From Ulvibacterium marinum (GTDB lineage Bacteria > Bacteroidota > Bacteroidia > Flavobacteriales > Flavobacteriaceae), in the NCBI RefSeq assembly GCF_003626755.1, contig NZ_RBCJ01000001.1, positions 1,054,001 to 1,118,000 on the forward strand: DNA of 64,000 nucleotides, read 5' to 3'. A program made the position numbers and the translations under genes. The notes beneath the pieces were generated by a model. The model was not told the origin of the DNA and ran no database searches. It worked only from the letters and a program-made list of their open reading frames with translations. Below, one piece after another: positions 1 through 9,410 of the stretch (position 1 is its first letter; each line of letters begins with the position of its first letter).

Positions 1-70
1 TTTAAACCTGGCCTTTAGCTTTTAAGAATTCAAAAAAACCTTCTCCTGGATAGGAAGGGACCCAAAAGAT

Positions 71-1423
71 ATGAAAAAAAATATACTGTCAATGATCTTG
101 ATTTTGGTGTTCTCATGTGTAAAAGATCAAAACTTTGATACACCAAAAAGTATATGCTCCTCGGATTTAACGGCCAACGTAACCTATGCCCAAGTAAAGA
201 GTTTATATGTAGATAAGACCATTCAGATTTTGGAAGATTGGATCATTGAGGGCTATGTCATATCATCGGATAAAGCGGGTAATTTCTTTAACGTACTTCA
301 TTTTCAGGATAATCCAGCAAATCCTACCGAAGGACTGCAGATAGAGATTGACCTCAGGGACTCACATGTATTCTATCCGGTTGGCAGTAAAATCTTTATC
401 AAACTCAAAGGACTTTATCTGGGAAAGAGTAAGGAAGTATTCAAATTGGGTGGAACCTTTATCGCTTTTGGAAATATATCCGTTGGTCGATTGCCAGCTA
501 CGGCTATAGGAAACCACGTTTTTGTTTCCTGTGATGAAATTATTGAACTACTGCCTACTTTAGGCACTGTGGATGCTTTGGATAATGCCCTGGCAAACAC
601 ATTGGTTACTATTGAAGATGTAGGATTTTTGGAAGAAGAACTTGGTCAACCCTTTGCCATTGAACGAGAGGAAACCGAACGCACCTTAATTACTTGCAGT
701 AATCAAGAACTTGTGGTATTGAATAGCGGTTTTTCCGATTTTCAGTCCGAAATACTTCCCGAAGGGAACGGAAGGATTACAGGAGTTCTGGTCCAGGATA
801 AGGATGGGTTCAAATTGATTATCCGTGATTTGAACGATATTGATTTTAATCAGCAACGCTGTGAAGATTTGATAGATGAGTTTACATCCACCCAAATTTT
901 TATTTCAGAACTGGCGGATCCTGATAATAACATAGGGGCACGTTTTGTGGAATTGTACAATTCCGACACTGAAGCTTTAAGTTTAAAAGGGTGGACATTA
1001 CGCCGCTATACCAATGCCAATACAGAGGTTAGCTCATCCTTGGATTTATCCGAACTTGCCATTGAAGCGTTGAGCACCTCGGTAATTTCCCCAAATGCGG
1101 AGGAATTTGAAAGGGTATATGGCTTTATGCCCGATTTGGGAGTAAGGACGAACAGTCCTGCCGATTCCAATGGAGATGATAATTTGGAATTGGTAGACCC
1201 TTTTGGAACCATTATAGATATTTTTGGGAAGGTAGGTGAAGATGGTACCGGGACCAATCATGAATTTGAGGACGGACGTGGAGTCCGTAACTTAAGTGTT
1301 ACAGAAGGAAACCCTATGTTTACCTTCGGCGAATGGACGATTTACAATGATTCTGGCGAGGCGGGAACCATTGACCAACCTCAAAATGCTCCCGAAGATT
1401 TTAGTCCTGGGATACGGGATTGA
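71..1423 (+). CDS. DUF5689 / lamin-tail-domain lipoprotein
   Basis: This 450-residue protein is predicted to be an exported, surface-associated lipoprotein. The N-terminus MKKNILSMILILVFSC is a lipoprotein signal with the lipid-modified cysteine at residue 16. Residues of about 35-260 look like the DUF5689 domain, an OB-like fold common in Flavobacteria. Residues of about 270-400 resemble a lamin-tail domain, with the pattern ISELADP, then FVELYN, then LSLKGWTLRRY. Proteins of this make-up are often encoded after TonB-dependent receptors; the first bases of the window may be the end of such a gene, but that cannot be shown here. No enzyme function is proposed. Family calls are from recognition of sequence patterns. 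Confidence 0.8.
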   Translation: MKKNILSMILILVFSCVKDQNFDTPKSICSSDLTANVTYAQVKSLYVDKTIQILEDWIIEGYVISSDKAGNFFNVLHFQDNPANPTEGLQIEIDLRDSHVFYPVGSKIFIKLKGLYLGKSKEVFKLGGTFIAFGNISVGRLPATAIGNHVFVSCDEIIELLPTLGTVDALDNALANTLVTIEDVGFLEEELGQPFAIEREETERTLITCSNQELVVLNSGFSDFQSEILPEGNGRITGVLVQDKDGFKLIIRDLNDIDFNQQRCEDLIDEFTSTQIFISELADPDNNIGARFVELYNSDTEALSLKGWTLRRYTNANTEVSSSLDLSELAIEALSTSVISPNAEEFERVYGFMPDLGVRTNSPADSNGDDNLELVDPFGTIIDIFGKVGEDGTGTNHEFEDGRGVRNLSVTEGNPMFTFGEWTIYNDSGEAGTIDQPQNAPEDFSPGIRD

Positions 1424-1440
1424 TAGTTCCATTTTGGGTA

Positions 1441-1498
1441 AAGTGAAGCAATCCGGGTTGCAGTCATGACAATTTAGAATAAATGGATTGCTTCACTT
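1441..1498. repeat. 14-bp perfect inverted repeat between convergent genes
   Basis: The arms AAGTGAAGCAATCC (1441-1454) and GGATTGCTTCACTT (1485-1498) are exact reverse complements separated by 30 bases. They lie between the convergent DUF5689 and DinB genes. There is no T-run at either end, so it is not a canonical intrinsic terminator, although a transcript-stabilising or termination role at this convergent junction is possible. Confidence 0.7.
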
Positions 1499-1526
1499 CA
1501 TATTGGCAAGAGCCATTTGGCCCTAA

Positions 1527-2132
1527 TCATTCTTTTGGAAAATCCGTATGGGCCATCACCTCTTCCATTTGTTTAACATGTCGCTCGGTATGGCCACTCA
1601 TAAAAATGATGATCTGTAAGCCATCTATGGTGCCAAAAGGCAATTGCCCGTAATGATTGCGTAGATCATCTTCGGTATTCTTAACATACGTAATATGCTC
1701 TTTTCGCTTGGTGTTAAAGGCCTTCAAAGCTTCCTGAAGTGAACCGATTTTTCCTTTGGGCTCAAATTCCTCCCGGGTTTTCACTTTTTTGCTTCTATCG
1801 GTAATAATGCCCAACAATTGTTGATCTGTCAATTTCACCGAATCACGTTTGGAAGGGTCCGCAGGGGCTTTCAAGGCGCCCTGCAGCATCCCGTTGAAAG
1901 CGTTTTCTGAAATGGCCAAATGTTCTACGCATTCAGCAATGGACCATGATTCCGAAGAGGGTTTAAAATTCATTTGTTGATTGCTCAGCCCTTTGATCGC
2001 ATGTTTCAAATGCTTTTGGGTCTTGGTCAGTTCCTTGATTGCCATTTCCTGATCGGTATCCGTAAGTCCTGGGGATGTTAGACCAAAACCCATCAAAACC
2101 AATACCACTATGGATAAGATTACTTTTTTCAT
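1527..2132 (-). CDS. Exported DinB-fold protein
   Basis: This 201-residue protein has an N-terminal signal peptide (hydrophobic residues 4-20) followed by a DinB_2-type four-helix bundle. The three histidines expected to bind a divalent metal are visible: H71 in AECVEHL, and H181 and H185 in GHTERH near the C-terminus. DinB/YfiT-type proteins include thiol-dependent transferases, but most exported Bacteroidota members have no assigned reaction, and none is assigned here. The gene is convergent with the DUF5689 gene. Confidence 0.82.
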   Translation of the reverse strand: MKKVILSIVVLVLMGFGLTSPGLTDTDQEMAIKELTKTQKHLKHAIKGLSNQQMNFKPSSESWSIAECVEHLAISENAFNGMLQGALKAPADPSKRDSVKLTDQQLLGIITDRSKKVKTREEFEPKGKIGSLQEALKAFNTKRKEHITYVKNTEDDLRNHYGQLPFGTIDGLQIIIFMSGHTERHVKQMEEVMAHTDFPKE

Positions 2133-2231
2133 TTTACACGTCTTTTTAGATTGTTATTATCTTACTTATTGCCCAAAGGACGAATGAGGGGGGTCTTTTT
2201 TGGACAATTTTGATAAAATAAAGACAAGAAG

Positions 2232-2260
2232 TCCTTCCATTAACTAAAAAATGGAGGACA
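2232..2260 (-). terminator. Candidate terminator after the kinase-regulator pair
   Basis: A hairpin with arms GTCCTTCCAT and ATGGAGGAC, with one bulged base, lies 47 bases beyond the stop of the response regulator. In the minus direction it is followed by a loosely T-rich stretch. The T-run is broken, so this is only a weak terminator candidate. Confidence 0.35.
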
Positions 2261-2306
2261 TAACGGATAAAATGATTGAAAAGTATCGGTTTTGCTTCGA
2301 AAGGGA

Positions 2307-2717
2307 TTAGGCTACATCTTGTAGCACATTTTCCAAATCCTGTGGCGATAGCGGTTTAAGAATGTAATTGTTTACCATCTTGTAATTGCGTATCCGCTCC
2401 AGGTCCCTGGGATCAACGGACGAGCTAATAATGTAAATGATAACCTTTTTGCCATCGGGGTTCGGGATTTTTACGAAATCCTCCAAAAACTCCCAACCGT
2501 TCATGATGGGCATGTTCAAATCCAAAAATAGTACTTCAGGAAGGTCTTCTCCTTTGTCAATCAGTTCCTTTAGGCCTTCTATGGCATCCTGGCCGTTATT
2601 AAACACCAAAATGTTATCACAAAAATCGACCTCTTTCATAATTCTTCTAGTTCCATAAATAAAAATCGGGTCATCATCGATAATACAGGTACTTTGAATT
2701 TTTTTTAACTCCATCAT
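2307..2717 (-). CDS. Single-domain response regulator (CheY-like)
   Basis: This 136-residue protein consists only of a receiver domain. The acidic pocket is IIDDDP at residues 12-17, the phospho-accepting aspartate is D66 in LFLDLNMP, and the conserved lysine is in the ILKP motif near residue 121. There is no DNA-binding output domain, so it probably acts through protein contacts or as a phosphorelay intermediate. It starts 11 bases after the stop of the upstream multi-PAS kinase on the same strand, so the two are very likely co-transcribed partners. The start may be either of two adjacent ATG codons. Confidence 0.88.
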   Translation of the reverse strand: MMELKKIQSTCIIDDDPIFIYGTRRIMKEVDFCDNILVFNNGQDAIEGLKELIDKGEDLPEVLFLDLNMPIMNGWEFLEDFVKIPNPDGKKVIIYIISSSVDPRDLERIRNYKMVNNYILKPLSPQDLENVLQDVA

Positions 2718-2728
2718 AGCGTTCTTTT

Positions 2729-4924
2729 TTAGTTTATTTGAAAAAATATTTTGAAAGTTGTCCCAATGCCAACCTTACTTTCAACCTCTATTCTCCCGTT
2801 CATGGCCTCTATTTGGTTCTTGGTGATAAATAGTCCTATCCCTTTGGCATCCTTATGCTTGTGAAAAGTTTTGTACATGCCAAAAAGCTTGTCTCCATGT
2901 TTATCCAAATCTATACCCAGACCGTTGTCCGAAAAGGAAACCTGTATGGTATCATCTATTTTCGATGCCGAAATTTTAAGGATGAGGGTCCTTTCGGGGG
3001 AACTGTATTTAATACTATTTGTAAACAAGTTGAGAAAAATACTATCCAAATAGGCCGGTATCCCTATAATGTCCAGAGTGGTCGGTACGTCAATGGAACA
3101 ACGTGCTTTTTTTTCCCGAAGCAACACGCCCAAGTTCTTCTTTACGTCCTTTATGGTCTTGAAAAGATTTACCGGAATCATTTCTTCCAATGTTCCTGCC
3201 TTTACCTGAACCACATCATTTAAATGAAGGACTGTTTCATTGAGACTTTCGGAGGCATCTAATAACATGCCTATCAGATTTCTTTGCTCCTCCTCGTTTT
3301 CTTCTTTATTCAAGAAACCGGCCAACATGGAAAGATTACTGGAATGTGACCTAAGGTTATGGGATACGATATGGGCAAAATTCAGTAGGCTATCATTCTG
3401 TTCACTGGTTATGTCCAACAATTTTGTCAATTTGTCCTGAACTTCTATCCGTGAAGAAATATCCACAACCTGGGAAATAAAATGGGACAACGCGCCTTTA
3501 ATGTTTTTTACGGCAGTTACGGTAAGCACTGCGGAAACGATGCTACCATTCTTATGAAAATAACGTTTTTCAATTTGATAGCTTTTTCGTTTGCCATCAA
3601 TAAGTTTGCGTAGCAGTTTTAAATCGATGTCCAAGTCATCTGGGTGGGTGATATCCTGAAAAGTAAGTTTCAAAAGTTCAGATTTGCGATACCCTAGGCT
3701 TTTGCACAGGCTTTTGTTTACCTGTATCCATTTTCCGTCTAGTCCCACAATGGCCATACCTACCGCAGAATTTTCAAAAGCACCTTCAAAAGACTCTTGG
3801 CTACGAAGTAGTTCCAACTGGGTGTTCTTTAATTTGGTAATATCCCAATTGGCACCTATCATTCGCAACGGATTGCCTTCTTCATCCCTTTTTACTGTAG
3901 ATTTCGCCTTGATATGCTTAATCTCCCCATCCGATAGGACAACACGAAATTCAGTATTGAATTCCTTTGTTCCCGCTAGGGCCATGTCCAATTCCTTTAG
4001 ACTTTTTTCCTTATCATCAGGATGTACACAAGCTTCCCAGGCTTCAAAGGCACCGATAAAATCCTTTTGGGCTACGCCATACAAGTCATACATATTGTCG
4101 TCCCAAACCAGTATGTTGTCTACAACATTATAGTCCCAAATACCTATTTTGGCAGCACTGGTGGCAATGGCCAATCTATCAGATACTTTTTGGTATTCCA
4201 ATGCTGTTCGTTTACTTTCGTCAATATCCTGGAATGTTCCATAAATGCGGATACATTTACCATTAATGACTTCTGCCTCCCCTTTGGCCCTTACCCAAAG
4301 CTCCCTACCTTTTGCTGTGACAATTTGAAGTTCGGTATCCCATGGTGTACCATCCTTCATAGCCCTACTGACCAGAAGGGTTATCGTATCGCGGGATTTT
4401 CCTTGCTTGTAAAAATTGATGCCCTCCTCCAGATTTGGAACATAATCTGTAGGTACTTCATGGATTTCCCGAGTGACTTGGGTCCAGTAAAGCTTATTCG
4501 CAACCATATCCATCTCCCAGCCTCCAATGCGTGCCACACTCTTGGCCTTCATCAATAACTCTTGGCTTCTTTTTTCTTCGGTGATATCCTCCTGAACTAT
4601 AATCAGTCCACCGACTGTTTCATCTTCTTCCCTCCAGGCGTTTATTTTCCATTTGAGCCATTGTACGGCCCCATTGGAATGTATTAATTTATAGCCCGTA
4701 TTCACGTTTGGCTTTCCTTCAAGGCACTCTTTGTGTATTCTTTTTAGTTCTTTCGGAGTATCGGGAATTACATCATAATAGGACTGGCCAATAATAGAGG
4801 AGTGGCCATTGGCGAATTCATTCAACCATGTTTTGGAATGGCTTATGAAGTGCATATTGGGGTCTACTATGGCTATGGAGGCAGGGGAATCTTTAATAAG
4901 GAAGTTTAAGGGTAATGTTTCCAA
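2729..4924 (-). CDS. Multi-PAS sensor histidine kinase
   Basis: This 731-residue protein has no clear transmembrane segment and is probably cytoplasmic. Four PAS/PAC modules are visible at about residues 5-118, 125-240, 250-368 and 378-495; the second to fourth have typical PAC endings such as GTFQDIDESKR and GANWDITKLK. The kinase core follows: the H-box is SHNLRS with H522 as likely phospho-acceptor, the N-box is NLFTNSIKYS, the G1 box is DNGLGID and the G2 box is KGIGLFITK. The HNLR form of the H-box is common in Bacteroidota and cyanobacterial kinases. The start appears to be TTG: no ATG lies in frame just upstream and the first PAS domain begins almost at once. It is followed by a single-domain regulator. 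The signal is unknown. Confidence 0.85.
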   Translation of the reverse strand: METLPLNFLIKDSPASIAIVDPNMHFISHSKTWLNEFANGHSSIIGQSYYDVIPDTPKELKRIHKECLEGKPNVNTGYKLIHSNGAVQWLKWKINAWREEDETVGGLIIVQEDITEEKRSQELLMKAKSVARIGGWEMDMVANKLYWTQVTREIHEVPTDYVPNLEEGINFYKQGKSRDTITLLVSRAMKDGTPWDTELQIVTAKGRELWVRAKGEAEVINGKCIRIYGTFQDIDESKRTALEYQKVSDRLAIATSAAKIGIWDYNVVDNILVWDDNMYDLYGVAQKDFIGAFEAWEACVHPDDKEKSLKELDMALAGTKEFNTEFRVVLSDGEIKHIKAKSTVKRDEEGNPLRMIGANWDITKLKNTQLELLRSQESFEGAFENSAVGMAIVGLDGKWIQVNKSLCKSLGYRKSELLKLTFQDITHPDDLDIDLKLLRKLIDGKRKSYQIEKRYFHKNGSIVSAVLTVTAVKNIKGALSHFISQVVDISSRIEVQDKLTKLLDITSEQNDSLLNFAHIVSHNLRSHSSNLSMLAGFLNKEENEEEQRNLIGMLLDASESLNETVLHLNDVVQVKAGTLEEMIPVNLFKTIKDVKKNLGVLLREKKARCSIDVPTTLDIIGIPAYLDSIFLNLFTNSIKYSSPERTLILKISASKIDDTIQVSFSDNGLGIDLDKHGDKLFGMYKTFHKHKDAKGIGLFITKNQIEAMNGRIEVESKVGIGTTFKIFFQIN

Positions 4925-5142
4925 ATTAACGATGTTTAGTTGGTTAAAAATACAATTTATTTCAATAACGTAAGAAATTACATAAAAATTGTCAGAATTA
5001 TTAATAGTTATTTTATGAGAAGGAAAGCACCGGAATAAAGGCTTAAATTTTACGCTGGTGTATAAATTAGAATATGATTTTGCTTAATTTCCGGCTTCAG
5101 ATCTTTTCATAGATCTTATAGTTTTTTATACATTTAATACCC

Positions 5143-5625
5143 ATGGAAAACACGGATATTTTTTTTAACCAAATACGAAATGGTAATCTGGATGTAGTTA
5201 CCAAAATGATAGCTTCACATCCGGACTTGGTCAATAGTAAAGATCAAAGGGGTTCCACTCCTTTGATTTTGGCCACCTACTATGATCAAAATGAGATTAT
5301 TGATTTGTTATTGGATCAAGGCGCAAAGATTAACTCGGAGGATGCCTCGGGAAATACTGCCTTAATGGGGGTGTGTTTCAAAGGATTTACAGCTGTGGCC
5401 AAAAAATTGATAGAAAGAGGTGCGGATATAAATCGACAAAATGCCATGGGGGGCACTTGTCTTATTTATGCCGCCACCTTTGATCGAAAGGAGATTGCCA
5501 AGATGCTGTTGGCCCAAGGGGCGGACCCCTCCGTGAAGGACAACAGGGGCCATACAGCTTTGGATCATGCCAAGATGCAGGGAATGAACGAATTGGTAGA
5601 TTTGTTGGAAAATACACCGCAATGA
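5143..5625 (+). CDS. Ankyrin-repeat protein
   Basis: This 160-residue soluble protein is almost entirely ankyrin repeats. About four repeats run from residue 5 to 155, with TPLILATYYDQNEI, TALMGVCFKGF, TCLIYAATFDRKEI and TALDHAKMQGM as the first helices, and the usual GAKIN, GADIN and GADPS loops between them. There is no signal peptide. Ankyrin repeats mediate protein-protein contacts; the partner is unknown. The stop codon overlaps the start of the downstream NUDIX gene in an ATGA, implying translational coupling and an operon of ankyrin, NUDIX and amidase genes. Confidence 0.85.
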   Translation: MENTDIFFNQIRNGNLDVVTKMIASHPDLVNSKDQRGSTPLILATYYDQNEIIDLLLDQGAKINSEDASGNTALMGVCFKGFTAVAKKLIERGADINRQNAMGGTCLIYAATFDRKEIAKMLLAQGADPSVKDNRGHTALDHAKMQGMNELVDLLENTPQ

Positions 5626-6245
5626 AACGTTCCGATCAGCTTAACCTTGTAAAACGCATACAGGCATTGTCCGATACTGGTCTGGTCTATGCGGAAAACG
5701 AGTACGACAGGGAAAGATACGAGGAACTAAAGGAGATAAGTCTAAAACTGTTGGCGACTATGGCCGATTGTCCGCTTCCCGTATTACAAAACTTCTATAT
5801 GCCCGTAAAGGACTATCCGACACCAAAAGTGGATGTGCGGGGTTTTGTATTAAATGATGCAAAGGAAATTCTTATGGTCAAAGAAAGTGAGGATGATAAA
5901 TGGACCATTCCCGGGGGGTGGGCAGATGTGGGCTATTCACCTTCAGAAGTTGTGGTAAAAGAAATCGAGGAAGAGACAGGGTATAAGACCAATGTAGTCC
6001 GGTTGTTGGCGATTTATGATAAAAAATGCCATCCACATCCTCCTCAGCCCTTTTATATTTATAAGTTGAATTTTCTTTGTACCATTTGTGGTGGAGCGTT
6101 AAAACCTAGTTTCGATATTAAGGACGTCGGATTCTTTCCTATGGATAAGCTTCCAGAATTATCAGAAGATAGGATTCTCGAAAGTCAATTGGAACAGCTG
6201 CACAAGATGGTTATGGATGATGATCATGTAGTATATTTTGACTGA
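5622..6245 (+). CDS. NUDIX hydrolase with family-specific N-terminal domain
   Basis: This 207-residue protein has an N-terminal helical domain at about residues 1-65, as found in a known NUDIX subfamily, followed by the hydrolase fold. The Nudix box spans residues 99-121, with the core GGWADVGYSPSE followed by KEIEEETGY. It departs from the strict consensus: a tyrosine replaces the glutamate after GX5, and lysine replaces the arginine of REUXEE. These changes are typical of the YjhB-like branch as I recall it, so the enzyme is probably active on a nucleoside diphosphate derivative, but the substrate cannot be read from sequence. The start overlaps the ankyrin gene stop by four bases. Confidence 0.87.
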   Translation: MKRSDQLNLVKRIQALSDTGLVYAENEYDRERYEELKEISLKLLATMADCPLPVLQNFYMPVKDYPTPKVDVRGFVLNDAKEILMVKESEDDKWTIPGGWADVGYSPSEVVVKEIEEETGYKTNVVRLLAIYDKKCHPHPPQPFYIYKLNFLCTICGGALKPSFDIKDVGFFPMDKLPELSEDRILESQLEQLHKMVMDDDHVVYFD

Positions 6246-6250
6246 ATAAA

Positions 6251-7024
6251 ATGGCAAAAGAACTGATAATCGCCTTAGTGCAATCCCCTTTGTTTTGGGA
6301 AGATCCCGAACGAAACAGAAAAATGTTCTCGAAAAAAATCGAAACTATTTCGGACCAGGTGGATCTCATTATTCTCCCCGAAATGTTCACTACAGGATTT
6401 ACCATGCATCCTGAAAACATTGATGCTAAAGAAGGAATACAAACGGTGAAATGGATGCAACGGCAAGCCGCCAAGAAAAACGCGGCCATAGTGGGGAGTA
6501 TGGTGTTCCAAGAGAATGGGAGGTATTATAATCGCTTGCATTTTGTGGAACCCGATAGTGGATTCAATATTTATAATAAAAGGCACACCTTTACCCTTGC
6601 TGGTGAAGATATGGTATATAATGCCGGAGAAAAGAAAGTTCTGGTGGAGTACAAGGGATTCCGCTTGTATCCTTTGATCTGTTATGACCTTCGGTTCCCG
6701 GTGTGGAGCCGGAATACAGAAAATTATGATGCACTTCTCTATGTTGCCAATTGGCCCAAACCTCGAAGTACGGCTTGGGATACCCTGTTAAAGGCACGTG
6801 CCATAGAAAATATGGCTTATTGTATTGGGGTGAACAGGATTGGGCAAGATAAAACCGGCCATGAATATATAGGCCATTCCGCCGTGTACGATTGTTTAGG
6901 GGAACAATTGGTGTTTTCAGAAAAGGAAGCGGTACTTCAAGTTACTTTAAGCAAGGAACATATTAAATCTACAAGGGACAAGCTAAAATTTTTGGACGAT
7001 AGGGATCATTTCATTCTGGAATGA
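6251..7024 (+). CDS. Nitrilase-superfamily amidase (omega-amidase-like)
   Basis: This 257-residue cytoplasmic protein belongs to the carbon-nitrogen hydrolase superfamily. The catalytic triad is visible: E44 in LPEMFTTGF, K110 in YNKRHTF and C144 in PLICYDLRFP. The length and motif spacing match the YafV/omega-amidase group, which hydrolyses alpha-ketoglutaramate or related omega-amides and so repairs products of glutamine transamination; the exact substrate is inferred from family only. It begins five bases after the NUDIX gene. Its 3' end overlaps the end of the convergent Ig-like gene by 14 bases. Confidence 0.83.
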   Translation: MAKELIIALVQSPLFWEDPERNRKMFSKKIETISDQVDLIILPEMFTTGFTMHPENIDAKEGIQTVKWMQRQAAKKNAAIVGSMVFQENGRYYNRLHFVEPDSGFNIYNKRHTFTLAGEDMVYNAGEKKVLVEYKGFRLYPLICYDLRFPVWSRNTENYDALLYVANWPKPRSTAWDTLLKARAIENMAYCIGVNRIGQDKTGHEYIGHSAVYDCLGEQLVFSEKEAVLQVTLSKEHIKSTRDKLKFLDDRDHFILE

Positions 7025-8627
7025 TAAAAGTCTGCTCCAATTCCCAATTGGCCCTGACTTCAATTACATCCGGGTAGTAGGTTACTTTTTCCGGTTGTAT
7101 TCTTTGAAGATAATTTCCTGTATCCCATTTTTGGTTACCATTTGCGTCAAAAATGATACGGACAAGGTATTTGGATGGTTCCAGGGCATTAAATTCGAAA
7201 ATCTGCGGTTTCGGCGCATAGATCTCACGTTTTGCCTTGCCCTTTTCGTCTGTTAGTTCTACAATTAAGGGGTATGCCAAGCTATCTGCGGTAATCGTAA
7301 ACCTAAGGTTTCCATAATCGGCCAAACTTTTGGTAGAAAGGTTATAGCTTAAGGTATCGTTCGCTTGCCCAAAGAAATCGGTGATTGCCCCTGGTAACAT
7401 CGTCAAAGCATAACTTTCATTGGGTTCCACCTCAAAATCAAAATCAACCTTATTTTCAACGCTATCCAATTTGGCGGTAAACAATAACGCGGTTGAATCC
7501 TTTTTCATCATACTCATTTGTACAGTATCGATGGCTACAAGCGGTGTATTGGCATCTATGTAAAAAGGCTCATTGAATCCTAGAGATCCCCTTTGATTGG
7601 GATTTAGGGTCAGGGAATCAATCCCTACCTTTCGGCTTTTCACGGTGAACGTATCAACAACCTTTAGGGTTTCGTTGGTTACGGTGAAGATAAGGGAATC
7701 CATTTCAAACGGTGTAAACCAAAAATTGAGGGTGTCTTTGTCCCCATCCTTTAAAATCTTGGTTCTAACGGTATCCGGCAGGTCGCTTAGTAGGTCAATA
7801 TGAACATCCTTCCCATCACCATAATATCCAAAAAGTATTTTATTCTGTGCTGCGTAGCTTGGTACGGAACTGCTATAATTTGGTATTTCCTTGAACATAT
7901 TAAGCAAGTATGTAGAATCCGTAGGTAGGGTAACGGTATCCTGGATAAAAGCGATTTTATCCACGTTTTGATCAAAAAGATTGTTTTTCCCCTCATCCTT
8001 TAGGCCGAACAAGGCATATTTGCCCTCCTTTAAATTTTTTAAAGTAAAGATTACAGCACTATCCAACGTATTGGTGATATAATTCGGAGGTTTTTGATAT
8101 ACCGTTGAATCAGTATAGGCGGTGTCCAATTCGTAGAGCATTACACTTATGAATTCATCCGCTTTTCTATTAAAAGCGTCCTTTACAACACCTAATACCG
8201 TCAAAGAATCAATATAATCGCCCGTAGAGAATACATAGGTCAGAAAACTGTTCGGATTTCCTTCGTTGTTATCCGTAATACTTTGCCCAAAATTTAGGGT
8301 GTAGGTCGTGTTTTCCTTTAGGGTATCCTTGAATTTTATTTCCACCACCCTGTCCGCCCCGCCCTGCGGGGATATTTCCGGAAGATACTTTAGGGGAGGG
8401 GAAACAATGAGTTGTTCTTGAACATCCTCCAACTTCACATATTCATCAAAATAAAGCCGTATTTCCTGTGCATCGAAGTTGATGGTCATATTCTCGGGCT
8501 CGGCCCGTAACAATACGGGAGGGTCTTCATCCTTAGGGCCTCCAGTGGGATTGCCCCTTCTTGCGCACTGCCATAAAGCGGCAATGCCAAAGAACAAAAA
8601 AACACAAGCCAATATGCGTCGTAACAT
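7011..8627 (-). CDS. Ig-like-domain lipoprotein (Big_5 type)
   Basis: I start this 538-residue protein at the ATG giving MLRRILACVFLFF, because that yields a proper lipoprotein signal ending in the motif WQCARRGNPTGGPKD; the longer reading from 8657 adds ten residues ahead of it. A C-R-G-x-P-T-G-G-P-K-D start is a familiar signature of a conserved Bacteroidota lipoprotein. Residues of about 35-145 form a Big_5 Ig-like domain, and the rest is beta-rich. It is probably attached to the outer membrane; no function is assigned. It is convergent with the amidase gene and lies downstream of comF on the same strand. Confidence 0.8.
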   Translation of the reverse strand: MLRRILACVFLFFGIAALWQCARRGNPTGGPKDEDPPVLLRAEPENMTINFDAQEIRLYFDEYVKLEDVQEQLIVSPPLKYLPEISPQGGADRVVEIKFKDTLKENTTYTLNFGQSITDNNEGNPNSFLTYVFSTGDYIDSLTVLGVVKDAFNRKADEFISVMLYELDTAYTDSTVYQKPPNYITNTLDSAVIFTLKNLKEGKYALFGLKDEGKNNLFDQNVDKIAFIQDTVTLPTDSTYLLNMFKEIPNYSSSVPSYAAQNKILFGYYGDGKDVHIDLLSDLPDTVRTKILKDGDKDTLNFWFTPFEMDSLIFTVTNETLKVVDTFTVKSRKVGIDSLTLNPNQRGSLGFNEPFYIDANTPLVAIDTVQMSMMKKDSTALLFTAKLDSVENKVDFDFEVEPNESYALTMLPGAITDFFGQANDTLSYNLSTKSLADYGNLRFTITADSLAYPLIVELTDEKGKAKREIYAPKPQIFEFNALEPSKYLVRIIFDANGNQKWDTGNYLQRIQPEKVTYYPDVIEVRANWELEQTFIIPE

Positions 8628-8666
8628 TGGGGATAATATAGCGCAACAAAGAAACAATTTATTTCA

Positions 8667-9371
8667 TTAGGGTACAACGGCGATACTGGTTAGATATATG
8701 TTAATACCTTTAGCCTCCTTAAGGGCCTTGGCACAGAGTTCCATTGTAGCCCCAGTGGTAATAACGTCATCCACCAAAAGCACATTTTTATTTTCGAGTT
8801 CGGAAGTATGGGTAACGGTATAAAGTGCTTTGTTTGCCTGCCATCTTGCTATTCTTCCTTTTTGGGTCTGAGTCTTGGTATTGGATGTTTTAACGAGCAC
8901 ATGATCTATGTATTCCGCATTGAGGTGATGGGCAATTTTTCTTGCGAAAACGGCCACCTGGTTGTACCCACGTTGGCGTAGTTTATTTTTATGAAGCGGA
9001 ACCGGGACAACGGCATGGATGGTCTTATTAAGTAGGTCTTCCTTTAAGGCTTGGCCATACCAGTCGCCCAGGAAATCCCCTATTTGTTCCTGGTTGCGAT
9101 ATTTCAGATAGTGAATCAGATTTTTTACGATCCCCGTTTCCGAAAAAAACAAAAAAGAACTGGCCTTTTTTATGTTAATTCTGCCATAAAAGATACGGTC
9201 AACGGCATTTTCGGCGTTAAAGGTGTATTCGGTGAGTGGTATTTGGTTTCGACAAACTGTACACAGATGTTGTTCTCCGCCTGATAAATGTGCATTACAT
9301 CCAAAACAGACCTTGGGCAATAGGAGGGTGTTTATATCATTTATTATATTTGATAGCTTGGCGCGTAACAA
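8667..9371 (-). CDS. comF: ComF-family phosphoribosyltransferase-like protein
   Basis: This 234-residue protein has the ComF layout. An N-terminal zinc-binding region carries C22, C25, C37 and C40. The conserved stretch VPVPLHKNKLRQRGYNQ follows, and then the phosphoribosyltransferase PRPP loop VLLVDDVITTGATM near residues 193-206. ComF proteins are linked to the cytoplasmic side of DNA uptake during natural transformation; a function in this organism is inferred only. The start codon reads as TTG: a stop lies two codons upstream in frame and no ATG precedes the first zinc cysteine. It is divergent from the coiled-coil gene, with 39 bases between. Confidence 0.82.
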   Translation of the reverse strand: MLRAKLSNIINDINTLLLPKVCFGCNAHLSGGEQHLCTVCRNQIPLTEYTFNAENAVDRIFYGRINIKKASSFLFFSETGIVKNLIHYLKYRNQEQIGDFLGDWYGQALKEDLLNKTIHAVVPVPLHKNKLRQRGYNQVAVFARKIAHHLNAEYIDHVLVKTSNTKTQTQKGRIARWQANKALYTVTHTSELENKNVLLVDDVITTGATMELCAKALKEAKGINIYLTSIAVVP

Positions 9372-9410
9372 ATCTTAATTACTTTAACCTACTAAAGCTT
9401 ACTTGCTCTG

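Noticed and set aside
5950-5990. Broken Nudix box suggesting an inactive NUDIX enzyme
   Set aside because: The Tyr and Lys substitutions are typical of this subfamily, so inactivity is not implied.
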